Below are positions 50,422-59,212 of a stretch of 64,000 nt of DNA, one piece after another. The translations under genes and the position numbers were made by a program. The DNA is from Mycolicibacterium celeriflavum (GTDB lineage: Bacteria; Actinomycetota; Actinomycetes; Mycobacteriales; Mycobacteriaceae): contig NZ_AP022591.1 in the NCBI RefSeq assembly GCF_010731795.1, positions 4,464,001 to 4,528,000 on the forward strand, given 5' to 3'. Under the pieces are notes generated by a model. It was not told where the DNA came from. It was given only the letters and a program-made list of their open reading frames with translations, and made no database searches. Numbering within the stretch: the first letter of the stretch is position 1; each line of letters begins with the position of its first letter.

Positions 50422-51378
50422 GTGAGGTCGTCTGTCTGCGCAATGCTGTCCGCGGTGCTGATTCTCGTAGGCGTCGCGGTCCAAACACCCACGGCCGCAG
50501 CTTATTCGCGTGACGGTTTGCCGGTGGAGACCCTCGACGTGCCGTCCCCCTCGATGGGTCGCAACATCCGCGTGCAGTTCCAGGGCGGCGGGCCGAATTC
50601 GGTGTATCTGCTCGACGGGCTGCGGGCCCGGGAAGACGCCAGCGGTTGGGACATCAACACCGCCGCCTTCGAGTGGTTTTACCAGTCCGGCATCTCGGTC
50701 GTCATGCCCGTCGGCGGGCAGGCCAGCTTCTACACCGACTGGTACCAGCCGGCGACGGGCAGCGCCGGCACCGTCACGTACAAGTGGGAGACCTTCCTGA
50801 CGCAGGAACTGCCCGCATGGTTGGCGGCCAACCGCGGACAGTCGCCGACCGGCAACGCCGTCGTGGGGCTGTCCATGTCGGGCAGCGCGGCGTTGACGCT
50901 GGCGATCTGGCATCCGAGGCAGTTCATCTTCGCCAGTTCACTGTCGGGCTACCTCAACCCGTCAAGCGGCTTGTGGCCCACGCTGATCGGCTTCTCGATG
51001 AAGGATGCGGGCGGCTACAGCGCGACGAACATGTGGGGCCCGACGTCGGATCCGGCGTGGCGGCGCAACGATCCGATGGTCAACATCAAGACGCTGGTGG
51101 CCAACAACACTGCGCTGTGGATCTACTGCGGCAACGGCGCGATCTCGGAACTCGACGCCGGGGCGGACTTCGGGGCGCAGTACAGCGCGCAGTTCCTGGA
51201 GAACATCACGTTGTCGACGAACAAGGAGTTCCAGCAGAAGTACCTCGCGGCAGGCGGACGCAACGCGGTCTTCAACTTCCCGACCGACGGAACACACAGC
51301 TGGGGTTACTGGGGTTCGCAACTGCAGGCGATGAAACCGGACCTGCTGCGCATCCTCGCCCCCGCCCCCCGACCCTGA
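50422..51378 (+). CDS. Antigen-85-type mycolyltransferase
   Basis: A 318-residue secreted alpha/beta hydrolase that transfers mycolic acids between trehalose monomycolate and arabinogalactan or another trehalose. Signal peptide residues 1-27. Strong Ag85 identity: LDVPSPSMGRNIRVQFQGGG, VYLLDGLRA, GWDINTAAFEWFYQSG, VMPVGGQASFYTDWYQPA. The catalytic Ser is in VVGLSMSGSAAL and His in GTHSWGYWG; the Glu of the triad should lie near NTALWIYCGNG. The paralogue (A, B or C) cannot be assigned. TAGCTT (50410-50415) six bases before GTG suggests a leaderless transcript. Confidence 0.94.
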   Translation: MRSSVCAMLSAVLILVGVAVQTPTAAAYSRDGLPVETLDVPSPSMGRNIRVQFQGGGPNSVYLLDGLRAREDASGWDINTAAFEWFYQSGISVVMPVGGQASFYTDWYQPATGSAGTVTYKWETFLTQELPAWLAANRGQSPTGNAVVGLSMSGSAALTLAIWHPRQFIFASSLSGYLNPSSGLWPTLIGFSMKDAGGYSATNMWGPTSDPAWRRNDPMVNIKTLVANNTALWIYCGNGAISELDAGADFGAQYSAQFLENITLSTNKEFQQKYLAAGGRNAVFNFPTDGTHSWGYWGSQLQAMKPDLLRILAPAPRP

Positions 51379-51534
51379 CAGGCGGCGCTCATCGGACAAT
51401 TGCCGGCTGACCGGCGCTGATGGGTCCCGCCGATGCGTGCAACCGGCCTACTCGCTACCCTATTGCGCGGGTTAAGACCGCAGCCTCGTGATCGGCCATG
51501 ACCGCTACGGTGGTTGCCAAACAAGAGGTGAGTC

Positions 51535-51882
51535 TTGGACGGACAACTTTGTACCGAGAACTGGGTGGGACGCGTCGCTGTCGTCGCGGCCTCCGGGGAT
51601 CTCGACATGCTCACGGCGCCTCAGCTGAGGGACGCCGTGCAGGCGGCGTTGGCCAAGGATCCGACGGGTTTGATCGTCGACCTGACCAGCGTGGAGTTCC
51701 TGGGGTCCGCGGGGATGCAGGTGCTGATGGAGACCCACAACCAGACCGACGGCGCGCAGACGCGGTTCGCCGTCGTCGCGGACGGCCCTGCCACCAGCCG
51801 GCCGCTGAAGATCACGGGGATCGCCGATCTGATCGACCTGTTCTCCTCGCTGGATGACGCGCTCGGCAACCTCACTGCGTGA
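51535..51882 (+). CDS. STAS-domain anti-sigma-factor antagonist
   Basis: A 115-residue SpoIIAA/RsbV-like protein. Phosphorylatable Ser is in the motif LTSVEFLGSAGMQVLM (LGSAGM). Start is TTG 51535, with GAGGTGAG upstream. The next gene encodes an RsbW-like ATPase, 32 bp downstream, so they probably form a partner switch: unphosphorylated STAS protein sequesters the kinase. No sigma gene lies adjacent. Confidence 0.85.
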   Translation: MDGQLCTENWVGRVAVVAASGDLDMLTAPQLRDAVQAALAKDPTGLIVDLTSVEFLGSAGMQVLMETHNQTDGAQTRFAVVADGPATSRPLKITGIADLIDLFSSLDDALGNLTA

Positions 51883-51914
51883 GCACGGCCTGGGCGGGGT
51901 AATCAGTTCGGACC

Positions 51915-52364
51915 ATGAACAGTACGACGGAACTTGGTTTTTCGAGCAACGGCCCCGCAGACGCTGAGACCGTTGCCGAGTTCCGCAACGCGTTCGCGCA
52001 GTGGCTGCGCGCCAATTTCGCGCTCGATGCGGACCGGCTCAGTGACGTGCTGCTGGCGGTCAACGAGGCGTTGACCAACGCGGCCGAGTTCGCCTACGTC
52101 CAGGCCCAACAACCAGGCACGATGTCGGTGACCGCCCGCTACGATGCCGCGGACCGCCGCCTGGTGGCGATGGTTTCCGACCACGGGACGTGGCTGGAGA
52201 AGACGCCGGACGGCAAGCCCAACACCCGCGGTCGCGGTATCCAGCTGATGCGCGCGCTGTCTGACCGCGTGACGATCGACCGCGCTGCATCCGGCACGCG
52301 CGTGCAACTCGACTTCGGCGATTGCCCGCTCATCTCCCAAGAGTGTTACGCGGACTCCGCATAG
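51915..52364 (+). CDS. RsbW-like anti-sigma factor / serine kinase (HATPase_c)
   Basis: A 149-residue GHKL ATPase. N-box LLAVNEALTNAAEFAY, G1 box MVSDHGTWLE, G2-type segment RGRGIQLMRALSD. It would phosphorylate the STAS protein and bind a sigma factor. The target, perhaps SigF or SigB elsewhere in the genome, is not in the window. Confidence 0.85.
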   Translation: MNSTTELGFSSNGPADAETVAEFRNAFAQWLRANFALDADRLSDVLLAVNEALTNAAEFAYVQAQQPGTMSVTARYDAADRRLVAMVSDHGTWLEKTPDGKPNTRGRGIQLMRALSDRVTIDRAASGTRVQLDFGDCPLISQECYADSA

Positions 52365-52744
52365 CTTGCGGTTGTGACGCTCGTGGCGCCTGATGTCGGT
52401 TTGCTGACGTGTCCGCCTGTGATCTACCGCTCACTTTGCGCTTGAAAGCTAAGAAACCGTTATCTCGTGACGCCGGACACAGCGTTCGGAAGTTGTTGCG
52501 GCATCGTCGTTTCCACAGGTCAGCGGACTGCGTCCCGTGCTCTTCGAAGGTGACCACCGGATGACGAGCACATTTCTAAGCGGTGTCTGAGAGCTTTTGG
52601 CGGATTGTCTCAAGCCGTGCTTCTCGCCGCCGAATCGTGTCGGTTTCCGTCGCTAGACTCATTGCGAGACCGCGCCGAGGGGCGCGCTGCGACTTGGAGT
52701 CTAGGGCCGGTGAACGTCATTACCGGCGGAGGTACCGAATAACA
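52365..52744. other. 380-bp leader/promoter region of the beta-propeller gene
   Basis: No gene is convincing, although the frame of the next gene is open through 52583. A hairpin GCCGGT (52706-52711)/ACCGGC (52722-52727) sits just before the GGAGG ribosome site. In M. tuberculosis the homologous gene Rv1057 is controlled by MprAB and SigE; I could not identify a clear SigE promoter here. Confidence 0.5.
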
Positions 52745-53803
52745 ATGGTTAGCGTTTTGATGCCTGAACATGCCCCGCCTGCGAAGGCGACAACCCCAAC
52801 GCGGGTGGACCCGAGCGTCACCGCATTGGGCGCCGTCGAGCTGAACCGCGGACCGGTCGGCGACATCGCGGCGACCGGAACCGGTGCGGCCCTGGTGACA
52901 CATCCCGGCGACGACAGCGTCGCGGTGCTCAACGCCCGCACGCTCGCGGTCGAGGCGATCATCGCTGTCCACGGCGAGCCGTTCGCCGTCGCGGTCCACG
53001 AGGACCGCGCCTACGTGAGCACTTCTTCCTGGAGCCACAAGGACGAGGTCGCCGTCATCGACACCGCCACCAAGACGGTGATCGGCGCGTATCCGCTCTC
53101 AGAGAATGTCACGGCGCTCGCCGTCAGCCCCGACGGCAAGCGGGTCTACGCCGGAAGAACCGGAGACGGACACATCGATGTCGCGGTGATCGACATCCCC
53201 GCCGACCGTGTCGACACGATCGACGTCGCGACCGGCGCGGGCATCGGTATCGACGCCCTCGCGATCGACGCGAGCGGCACGCATCTTCACGTGGCGACCA
53301 CCGACGCCCGCGGCAGCGCCGTGGTGACCGTCGACCTCGAAACCGGGCGACTCGGTCGGGCAGTGCGGATCGGCGCACCCATTCGCGACATCGCCGTGGC
53401 CGACGACACCGCTTACGTCCTCAGTTCGGACCGGACCCGCGGCGGTGTGGTGCACGTCGTCGAGCTCTCGACCGGACGCGTCACCGACATCGTCGAACTC
53501 GGCGGCGCTCCAACTCAGCTCGTGGTCGGTGCGGACAAGGCCAGGGCGTACATCGTCGACTACGACCACGTCGTGGTGTTGTGCACCCTCACCCTGCAGG
53601 TCGTCGACACCATCGCCGTCGGCGCCCGGCCGTCCTGCGTGACGGTCGACGCGCACGCCGGTCGGATGTATGTCGCCGACTACGCGGGCGGGGTGACGGT
53701 ATTCGCCGCCGACTCGACAATGCCGCTGCTGTATCCGCAGTTCGCGGCGACCGATCCGATCGTCGCCGCCGAGATCCGCGAGCTGGAGCCGGTCACCGCT
53801 TAG
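52745..53803 (+). CDS. YVTN-type seven-bladed beta-propeller protein (Rv1057-like)
   Basis: A 352-residue protein made of repeated beta-propeller blades. Each blade has a phrase such as VAVLNARTLAVEAIIAV, VAVIDTATKTVIGAYPL, VTVDLETGRLGRAV, VVLCTLTLQVVDTIAV. No signal peptide or catalytic motif is clear. It corresponds in type and in position, shortly before patatin and lpqV genes, to M. tuberculosis Rv1057, a stress-induced propeller protein of unclear function. ATG 52745 was chosen for its GGAGG site; upstream in-frame sequence is of poor, Arg-rich composition. Confidence 0.85.
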   Translation: MVSVLMPEHAPPAKATTPTRVDPSVTALGAVELNRGPVGDIAATGTGAALVTHPGDDSVAVLNARTLAVEAIIAVHGEPFAVAVHEDRAYVSTSSWSHKDEVAVIDTATKTVIGAYPLSENVTALAVSPDGKRVYAGRTGDGHIDVAVIDIPADRVDTIDVATGAGIGIDALAIDASGTHLHVATTDARGSAVVTVDLETGRLGRAVRIGAPIRDIAVADDTAYVLSSDRTRGGVVHVVELSTGRVTDIVELGGAPTQLVVGADKARAYIVDYDHVVVLCTLTLQVVDTIAVGARPSCVTVDAHAGRMYVADYAGGVTVFAADSTMPLLYPQFAATDPIVAAEIRELEPVTA

Positions 53804-53828
53804 GTTGCAGCGCAAAGGGTCCCGTGGT

Positions 53829-53852
53829 CACCGCCGACTGCACGCGGCGGTG
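53829..53852 (+). terminator. Hairpin terminator between convergent genes
   Basis: CACCGCCG (53829-53836) and CGGCGGTG (53845-53852), perfect 8-bp arms with an 8-base loop. It lies between the propeller gene and the convergent secreted-protein gene and may serve both. Confidence 0.7.
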
Positions 53853-53860
53853 AGCGTGCT

Positions 53861-54169
53861 CTAGCGGCGGCTGCAGTCCAGCGACACCGAGATGGGTTGG
53901 CTGATCACCACCGGGAACAGCACCCCGTCCTGATTGCCGCCGAGCACCGGCCGCAACTGAGTGAACTGCTGCGGGTTACGGACGCTGGTGACGACGCACT
54001 CGTCGAGCGGTGCGGTACCGATCTTGTCGATGCGGACCGTGTAGCCCTCGCTTTGCAGCTTCTCGATCACCTCGGCCGCCGACTCCTGCTGAGCCCAGGC
54101 CGACGCGGCGGGTGCGACCAGCAACCCGCAGACGCCCGCAGCGGCAGCCGCTACCCGAATCGTCCGCAT
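53861..54169 (-). CDS. Small secreted protein, unknown function
   Basis: A 102-residue exported protein. Signal peptide MRTIRVAAAAAGVCGLLVAPAASAWA. The mature part AAEVIEKLQSEGYTVRIDKIGTAPLDECVV ... SVSLDC has two cysteines that could pair. It resembles the many ~100-residue mycobacterial exported proteins with a YxVxxxxxG...LxxCxVxxVR core. No enzyme motif. Located directly downstream (38 bp) of ltp1 on the same strand. Confidence 0.8.
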   Translation of the reverse strand: MRTIRVAAAAAGVCGLLVAPAASAWAQQESAAEVIEKLQSEGYTVRIDKIGTAPLDECVVTSVRNPQQFTQLRPVLGGNQDGVLFPVVISQPISVSLDCSRR

Positions 54170-54207
54170 GACCGGCCTCCCTCTCGTCCTGCGTCAATCA
54201 TGCGCCA

Positions 54208-55407
54208 TCAGCGCTCGGCGCGCTGGTATGCGGTCACTACCGCAGCACCGCCCAGGCCGATGTTGTGCTGCAGCGCGGCGGTGACGTTGTCGACCTGCCG
54301 CTTGTCGGCCGTTCCGCGCAGCTGCCAGGTCAGCTCGGCACACTGCGCAAGGCCCGTCGCACCGAGCGGGTGGCCCTTGGAAATCAGGCCGCCGGAGGGG
54401 TTGACGACCCAACGTCCGCCGTAGGTGGTGTCGTTGTTGTCGATCAGCTTGGGAGCCTCGCCCTCGCCGCACAGGCCGAGCGCCTCGTAGAGCAGCAGCT
54501 CGTTGGCCGAGAAACAGTCGTGCAGCTCGATCACCTGGAAGTCGGCCGGTCCGAGCCCGCACTGGTCGTAGACCTGCTGGGCGGCCTGCACGTTCATGTC
54601 GTAGCCGATGAGATTCTTGGCGCTGCCGTCGAAGCTGGACTCGAAGTCGGTGGTCATCGCCTGGCCGACGATCTCCACCGCCTGGCCGGCCAGCCCATGC
54701 CTGTCGACGAACGCCTCGCTGGCCACGATCGCCGCGCCCGAGCCGTCGGAGGTCGGCGAGCACTGCAGCTTCGTCAGCGGATCGGAGATCATCTTGGCGG
54801 CCAGGATGTCGTCGAGCGTGTACTCGTCCTGGAACTGAGCGTACGGGTTGTTCACCGAATGCTTGTGGTTCTTGTATCCGATCTTCGCGAAATGCTCTGC
54901 GGTGCTTCCATGTTGACGCATGTGCTCGCGGCCCGCGGCGCCGAACATCCACGGCGCCACGGGAAACCCGAACTCGTCGATCTCGGCCATCGCCTTGACG
55001 TGCTTGCCCATGGGAGATTCGCGATCGTCGTGACCACCCCGCAGCGACCCGGGTTGCATCTTCTCGAAGCCGAGCGCGATCGTGCAGTCGGCGAGCCCAC
55101 CGCGGATCGTCTGTGCGGCGAGGAACAGCGCCGTCGAACCCGTCGAACAGTTGTTGTTGACGTTGACGATCGGGATGCCCGTCATCCCGAGTTCGTAGAG
55201 CGCCCGGTTGCCTGACGTCGAGTCGCCCGCGACGTAGCCGACGAACCCCTGCTGCACCTCGGAGTAGTCGATGCCGGCGTCCTCGAGTGCCTTGGTGCCG
55301 GACTCCTTGGCCATCTGTGGGTAGTCCCAGCCCTCACGGCGGCCGGGCTTCTCGAACTTCGTCATTCCGACGCCGACGACGAAAACTCTGTTATTGACGG
55401 TGGGCAT
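54208..55407 (-). CDS. ltp1: Thiolase-like lipid-transfer protein Ltp1
   Basis: A 399-residue SCP-x-type thiolase. The nucleophilic Cys is in VNVNNNCSTGSTAL; the catalytic His is in GGLISKGHPLGATG. It lacks a C-terminal SCP2 domain. Very close to M. tuberculosis Ltp1 (Rv2790c) over its length, for example MTKFEKPGRREGWDYP and NNPYAQFQDEYTLDDILA. Likely role: beta-oxidation of steroid side-chain or branched lipid CoA esters, or aldolase-type cleavage with a DUF35 partner. ATG 55407 has AAAGGA upstream; upstream codons lack similarity. Confidence 0.94.
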   Translation of the reverse strand: MPTVNNRVFVVGVGMTKFEKPGRREGWDYPQMAKESGTKALEDAGIDYSEVQQGFVGYVAGDSTSGNRALYELGMTGIPIVNVNNNCSTGSTALFLAAQTIRGGLADCTIALGFEKMQPGSLRGGHDDRESPMGKHVKAMAEIDEFGFPVAPWMFGAAGREHMRQHGSTAEHFAKIGYKNHKHSVNNPYAQFQDEYTLDDILAAKMISDPLTKLQCSPTSDGSGAAIVASEAFVDRHGLAGQAVEIVGQAMTTDFESSFDGSAKNLIGYDMNVQAAQQVYDQCGLGPADFQVIELHDCFSANELLLYEALGLCGEGEAPKLIDNNDTTYGGRWVVNPSGGLISKGHPLGATGLAQCAELTWQLRGTADKRQVDNVTAALQHNIGLGGAAVVTAYQRAER

Positions 55408-55471
55408 GTGATGAATCCTTTCGCTGCGCTGCGATGACAGAAACACACAGCGCGGCACCTGTCCAGCGCCG

Positions 55472-57133
55472 TCAGCCGTACTTCAGCCACCAATTGTGCA
55501 GATCGACGAGGTTTCCGCTCAGCGTGTCGCCCAGAATCAACTCGGCGTTCCTGGTCCACGTCACGCCGGACTGCTCCTTGTAGGTGCCGCACGCGATGCG
55601 GCCGGCCACGGTGTCCGGTGTCTCGGTGAAGTGCCAGGTGGCCGGCGAGTCGGTGCTGCTTTCGGGGCATCGCAGCATCGGCGTGTACAGGGCGATGATG
55701 TCGTCGAAGGCCTTGTCGAGTGTCGGCTGATCGGCGTACAGCGAGTACCGCGCGTTCCGCGGGCCGCCCTCCGGTGTGGCCTGGCCGCAGTCGACGGTCG
55801 CCAACGCGTCGGTTGCGGGTGGGTGCACCGGCTGGCACACGCCGTCGTCGTAACCGGCCGGCAGCAGGCCCAGCAGCTTGGCGTCCAACGATCCTGCGCT
55901 CGGCGTCGTGCTGCGCGGGGTCCGCCGGGTGGTGCGCTCGCTCGTCTGCGTCGGCTCGGTGGTCGTGGTGCCCGACGCGGACGGCGCATCCTCGTCGGGC
56001 TTGATGAGGAACCAGATTCCGACTGCGCCGAGCACCAACACGAACACCGCGATCGCCGCGGCGACCGGGATCCAGGCGGTGCTTTTACGGGTCGGTGGTC
56101 CCGGTCGCCCGGGCGCAGGAGTGCTGCTCCACATCGGCCCGCTCGGCGGACCGGACGGCGTGTGGAAAGAGGCCGGCGTCGGGGCAGGCGTCTGGTAGAT
56201 CGGCGGACCCTGCGGCACAGGCGGCGGTGGCGGACGATACGGTGTCGCGGCCTCACTGCGTTGCAGGATGGTCGCGGCCTTGTCCTGATCCCGTTGTGTC
56301 AGTGCGTCGTTCGCCGCCGCGGCCACGTCTCCGGCGCTGGCGTAGCGGTCCTCCGGTCTCTTGGCCATGCCGCGGGCGATCACCGCGTCGAAGGCGACCG
56401 GAACGCCCGGCCGCTGCCGGCTGGGCTGGGGGATGGGCTGCATCAGGTGCGCGGTGATGACCACGCTGACGCTGTCGCTGGGGTACGGCTGTGAGCCGGT
56501 GAGGCATTCGTGCAGAACGCAGCTCAGCGCGTACACGTCCGCACGGTAGGTCACCTCGTCGTTGGTGAACCGTTCCGGCGCCATGTAGGCGTAGGTGCCG
56601 ACCGCGGTGCCCAGTTCGGTGAGCTTTTCGTCGGTGGCGGCGTTGGCGATGCCGAAGTCGACGAGATAGGCGAAGTCGTCGCGGGTCAGAATGATGTTCT
56701 CGGGCTTGACATCGCGGTGCATGATGCCGCTTTCGTGGGCGGCGTCGAGCGCCGAGGCGACCTGCTTGATGATCGCCACCGCCCGGGCGGGCGTCATCGG
56801 ACCGTAGTTCTTGAGCACCTTGCGCAGGTCGGTGCCGTCGATCATGCGCATGTCGACGTAGAGCAGCCCGTCGATCTCACCGTAGTCGTGGATCGGCACC
56901 ACATGCGGCTCCTGCAACCGGCCCGCCGAGTGCGCTTCGCGCTGTAACCGCTTGCGGAACACCGGGTCGTTGGAGGCGGACTCGGGCAACAACTTCAGCG
57001 CGACGATGCGGTCCTTGACGGTGTCTTCGGCTTCGTACACCTCGCCCATGCCGCCCTTGCCCAACAGCCGGCGCAGCCGATACGGACCGATCTGGGAACC
57101 GACACGTGATTCCCCCCGCTGCGGCTCGGTCAT
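55472..57133 (-). CDS. Transmembrane Ser/Thr protein kinase (PknE/PknH-like)
   Basis: A 553-residue membrane kinase. Kinase domain residues ~17-280: glycine loop LLGKGGMGEVYEAED, catalytic Lys in IVALKLLPE, HRDVKPEN catalytic loop, VDFGIANA. The activation-loop Thr residues LGTAVGTYAYMAPERF are autophosphorylation sites. A Pro-rich linker leads to one helix (IPVAAAIAVFVLVLGAVGIWFLI, ~350-372). The extracellular sensor domain holds four cysteines (GVCQPV, VDCGQ, LRCPES, IACGTY), probably two disulphides. The kinase part is closest to PknE; the outer domain is closer to other mycobacterial kinases, so I give no symbol. Confidence 0.93.
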   Translation of the reverse strand: MTEPQRGESRVGSQIGPYRLRRLLGKGGMGEVYEAEDTVKDRIVALKLLPESASNDPVFRKRLQREAHSAGRLQEPHVVPIHDYGEIDGLLYVDMRMIDGTDLRKVLKNYGPMTPARAVAIIKQVASALDAAHESGIMHRDVKPENIILTRDDFAYLVDFGIANAATDEKLTELGTAVGTYAYMAPERFTNDEVTYRADVYALSCVLHECLTGSQPYPSDSVSVVITAHLMQPIPQPSRQRPGVPVAFDAVIARGMAKRPEDRYASAGDVAAAANDALTQRDQDKAATILQRSEAATPYRPPPPPVPQGPPIYQTPAPTPASFHTPSGPPSGPMWSSTPAPGRPGPPTRKSTAWIPVAAAIAVFVLVLGAVGIWFLIKPDEDAPSASGTTTTEPTQTSERTTRRTPRSTTPSAGSLDAKLLGLLPAGYDDGVCQPVHPPATDALATVDCGQATPEGGPRNARYSLYADQPTLDKAFDDIIALYTPMLRCPESSTDSPATWHFTETPDTVAGRIACGTYKEQSGVTWTRNAELILGDTLSGNLVDLHNWWLKYG

Positions 57134-57260
57134 CGGATGCTCCTAGGGCGGTGCGGTAGCCGGCGAAGACACCCTAATCCCCAGCTGAGCCGGATGCTGC
57201 TGGATCCGCGGTCTGCAATGTGACCCGCACAGGCCCGGCCGTGGTGTAGACCTGCAAGAG

Positions 57261-57274
57261 TAGAACGTGTTCTA
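57261..57274 (+). promoter_or_regulatory. KstR-type operator
   Basis: TAGAACGTGTTCTA is a perfect 14-bp palindrome and agrees fully with the KstR consensus TAGAAC-N2-GTTCTA. It lies 22 bp upstream of the ATG at 57296. KstR represses cholesterol-catabolism genes in mycobacteria. Confidence 0.85.
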
Positions 57275-57295
57275 GTTTCCTGGTGAGGAGTCGGT

Positions 57296-58345
57296 ATGGG
57301 GCTGCGGGTCGTGCAGTGGGCAACCGGAGGGGTCGGTGTAGCAGCGATCAAGGGCGTGCTCGAACATCCCGAACTCGAACTCGTCGGCTGCTGGGTGTAT
57401 TCACCGCACAAGGCGGGCAAGGACGTCGGCGAGCTCGTCGGCACCGAACCACTGGGCGTCACCGCCACCGACAGCCTCGACGAGATCCTGGCCCTCGACG
57501 CCGATGCGGTGATCTATTCACCGCTGCTGCCCGATCCCGACGTGGTGGCGGCCCTGCTGAGGTCCGGTAAGAACGTCGTCACACCCGTCGGCTGGGTGTA
57601 CCCGAGCGACCGGCAGGGCGCGCCGTTGCGGGAGGCCGCGATCGCAGGCAACGCGACGTTGCACGGCACCGGCATCGCTCCGGGCGGGATCAGCGAGAAG
57701 TTTCCGCTGCTGTTCTCCGCGTTTTCGACGGGCGTGACTTTCGTTCGCGCAGAGGAGTTCTCCGACCTACGGACCTACGAAGCCCCCGACGTCGTGCGGC
57801 ACGTGATGGGTTTCGGCGAAGTCCCGGACAAAGCGCTCAGCGGACCGATGCAGAAGCTGCTCGACGGTGGCTTCATCCAAGCCGTGAACATGATCGTCGA
57901 CAAGGTCGGCTTCCGCACCGACCCCAAAGTCCGGTCCACACAGGAGATCGCGGTCGCGACAGCGCCGATCGAATCACCGATCGGTGTCATCGAGCCGGGT
58001 CAGGTCGCGGGCCGCAAGTTCCACTGGGAAGCCCTGGTGGCCGACGAGCCGGCGGTGCGGGTCACCGTGAACTGGTTGATGGGTGAGCAGAACCTCGATC
58101 CCGCTTGGACATTCGGCCCGGAAGGCCAACGGTACGAGATGGAGGTCCGTGGCAACCCGGACGTCAACATCGTCGTCAAGGGCTTCCAGTCGGCGGTCGG
58201 CGGCGAGGGGCCGGAGTACGGCATCGTCGGCACCGCGGCGCACTGTGTGAACTCGGTGCCCGCGGTGTGTGCCGCCGCGCCCGGCATCGCGACGTATCTG
58301 GACCTGCCGTTGATCGGCGGGAGGGCGGCGCCCCGGCTCGGTTGA
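57296..58345 (+). CDS. DapB-like NAD(P)-dependent reductase (Rv1059-like)
   Basis: A 349-residue protein with an N-terminal Rossmann fold (LRVVQWATGGVGVAAIKGVLEHPELELVG) resembling dihydrodipicolinate reductase and diaminopimelate dehydrogenase. The long C-terminal part has the mycobacterial family phrases GTGIAPGGISEKFPLLFSAF and MEVRGNPDVNIVV. The true reaction is unknown. GAGGAG ribosome site. The KstR box just upstream points to a role in steroid or lipid catabolism; this is inference. Confidence 0.85.
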   Translation: MGLRVVQWATGGVGVAAIKGVLEHPELELVGCWVYSPHKAGKDVGELVGTEPLGVTATDSLDEILALDADAVIYSPLLPDPDVVAALLRSGKNVVTPVGWVYPSDRQGAPLREAAIAGNATLHGTGIAPGGISEKFPLLFSAFSTGVTFVRAEEFSDLRTYEAPDVVRHVMGFGEVPDKALSGPMQKLLDGGFIQAVNMIVDKVGFRTDPKVRSTQEIAVATAPIESPIGVIEPGQVAGRKFHWEALVADEPAVRVTVNWLMGEQNLDPAWTFGPEGQRYEMEVRGNPDVNIVVKGFQSAVGGEGPEYGIVGTAAHCVNSVPAVCAAAPGIATYLDLPLIGGRAAPRLG

Positions 58346-58366
58346 TGCCTGGCACACTCACGGGCT

Positions 58367-59212
58367 GTGAGCAGACGAGCACTGGTACTCGCCGGCGGCG
58401 GGGTGGCGGGGATCGCATGGGAAACCGGCATCCTGACCGGTATCGCCGACGAGTCGCCCGTGGTGGCGGAAGCGCTGCTGGCCTCCCACGTCATGGTCGG
58501 CACCTCGGCGGGTTCGACGGTCGCGGCGCAACTCGGCAGCGGCCTCGGGTTGTCCGCCCTGTTCGACAGGCAGACCGCGGCGAGGTCCGCGGAGATCAAC
58601 CCGGGTGCGGGCATCGAGGAGATCACCGAGGTGTTCCTCGCCGCGATGACGGAGGCCGGTTCGAAGACCGAGAAACTGCAGCGGATCGGCGCGATCGCGG
58701 TGGCCACCGAGACCGTCGCCGAACCGGTACGGCGCGCGGTGATCGAGCAGCGGCTGCCGTCGCACGACTGGCCGGATAACGACCTGCGCATCGCGGCGAT
58801 CGACACCGCCACCGGTGAACTGGTCGCGTTCGACCGCAAGTCGGGCGTCTCTCTGGTCGACGCGGTCGCAGCAAGTTGCGCGGTGCCGGGGGTGTGGCCG
58901 CCGGTGACCATCGGAGGCCGGCGCTTCATGGACGGCGGCGTCGGCAGCACGGTCAACCTCGCGCTCGCCGACGACTGCGAGGTGGCGGTTGCCCTGATCC
59001 CGCAGGGCATCTCGTCGCCGTCGCCGTTCGGGACCGGAACCAGGGATGAGGTCGCCGCTCGGAACGCCTTCGCCGTATTCGCCGACGACGAGGCGCTGGC
59101 TGCCTTCGGGGCCAACCCGCTCGACCCCGCATGCCGTATCCCGTCGGCGCACGCCGGTCGCCGGCAGGGCAGGCGAGTGGTCGCCCAGGTGGCCGCGTAC
59201 CTCGAGCTCTAA
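58367..59212 (+). CDS. Patatin-like phospholipase (Rv1062-like)
   Basis: A 281-residue patatin-fold hydrolase: oxyanion loop LAGGGVAGIAWE, nucleophile Ser in VGTSAGSTVAAQ, and catalytic Asp in RFMDGGVGS. Likely acts on phospholipids or acylglycerols in the cytosol. GTG start, 21 bp after the reductase gene, so it may share the KstR-controlled transcript. Overlaps the 3' end of the convergent patatin gene by four bases. Confidence 0.9.
   Translation: MSRRALVLAGGGVAGIAWETGILTGIADESPVVAEALLASHVMVGTSAGSTVAAQLGSGLGLSALFDRQTAARSAEINPGAGIEEITEVFLAAMTEAGSKTEKLQRIGAIAVATETVAEPVRRAVIEQRLPSHDWPDNDLRIAAIDTATGELVAFDRKSGVSLVDAVAASCAVPGVWPPVTIGGRRFMDGGVGSTVNLALADDCEVAVALIPQGISSPSPFGTGTRDEVAARNAFAVFADDEALAAFGANPLDPACRIPSAHAGRRQGRRVVAQVAAYLEL

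Noticed and set aside
52583..52744. Upstream extension of the propeller gene
   Set aside because: Arg/Ser-rich, no propeller blade, and a GGAGG site favours ATG 52745.
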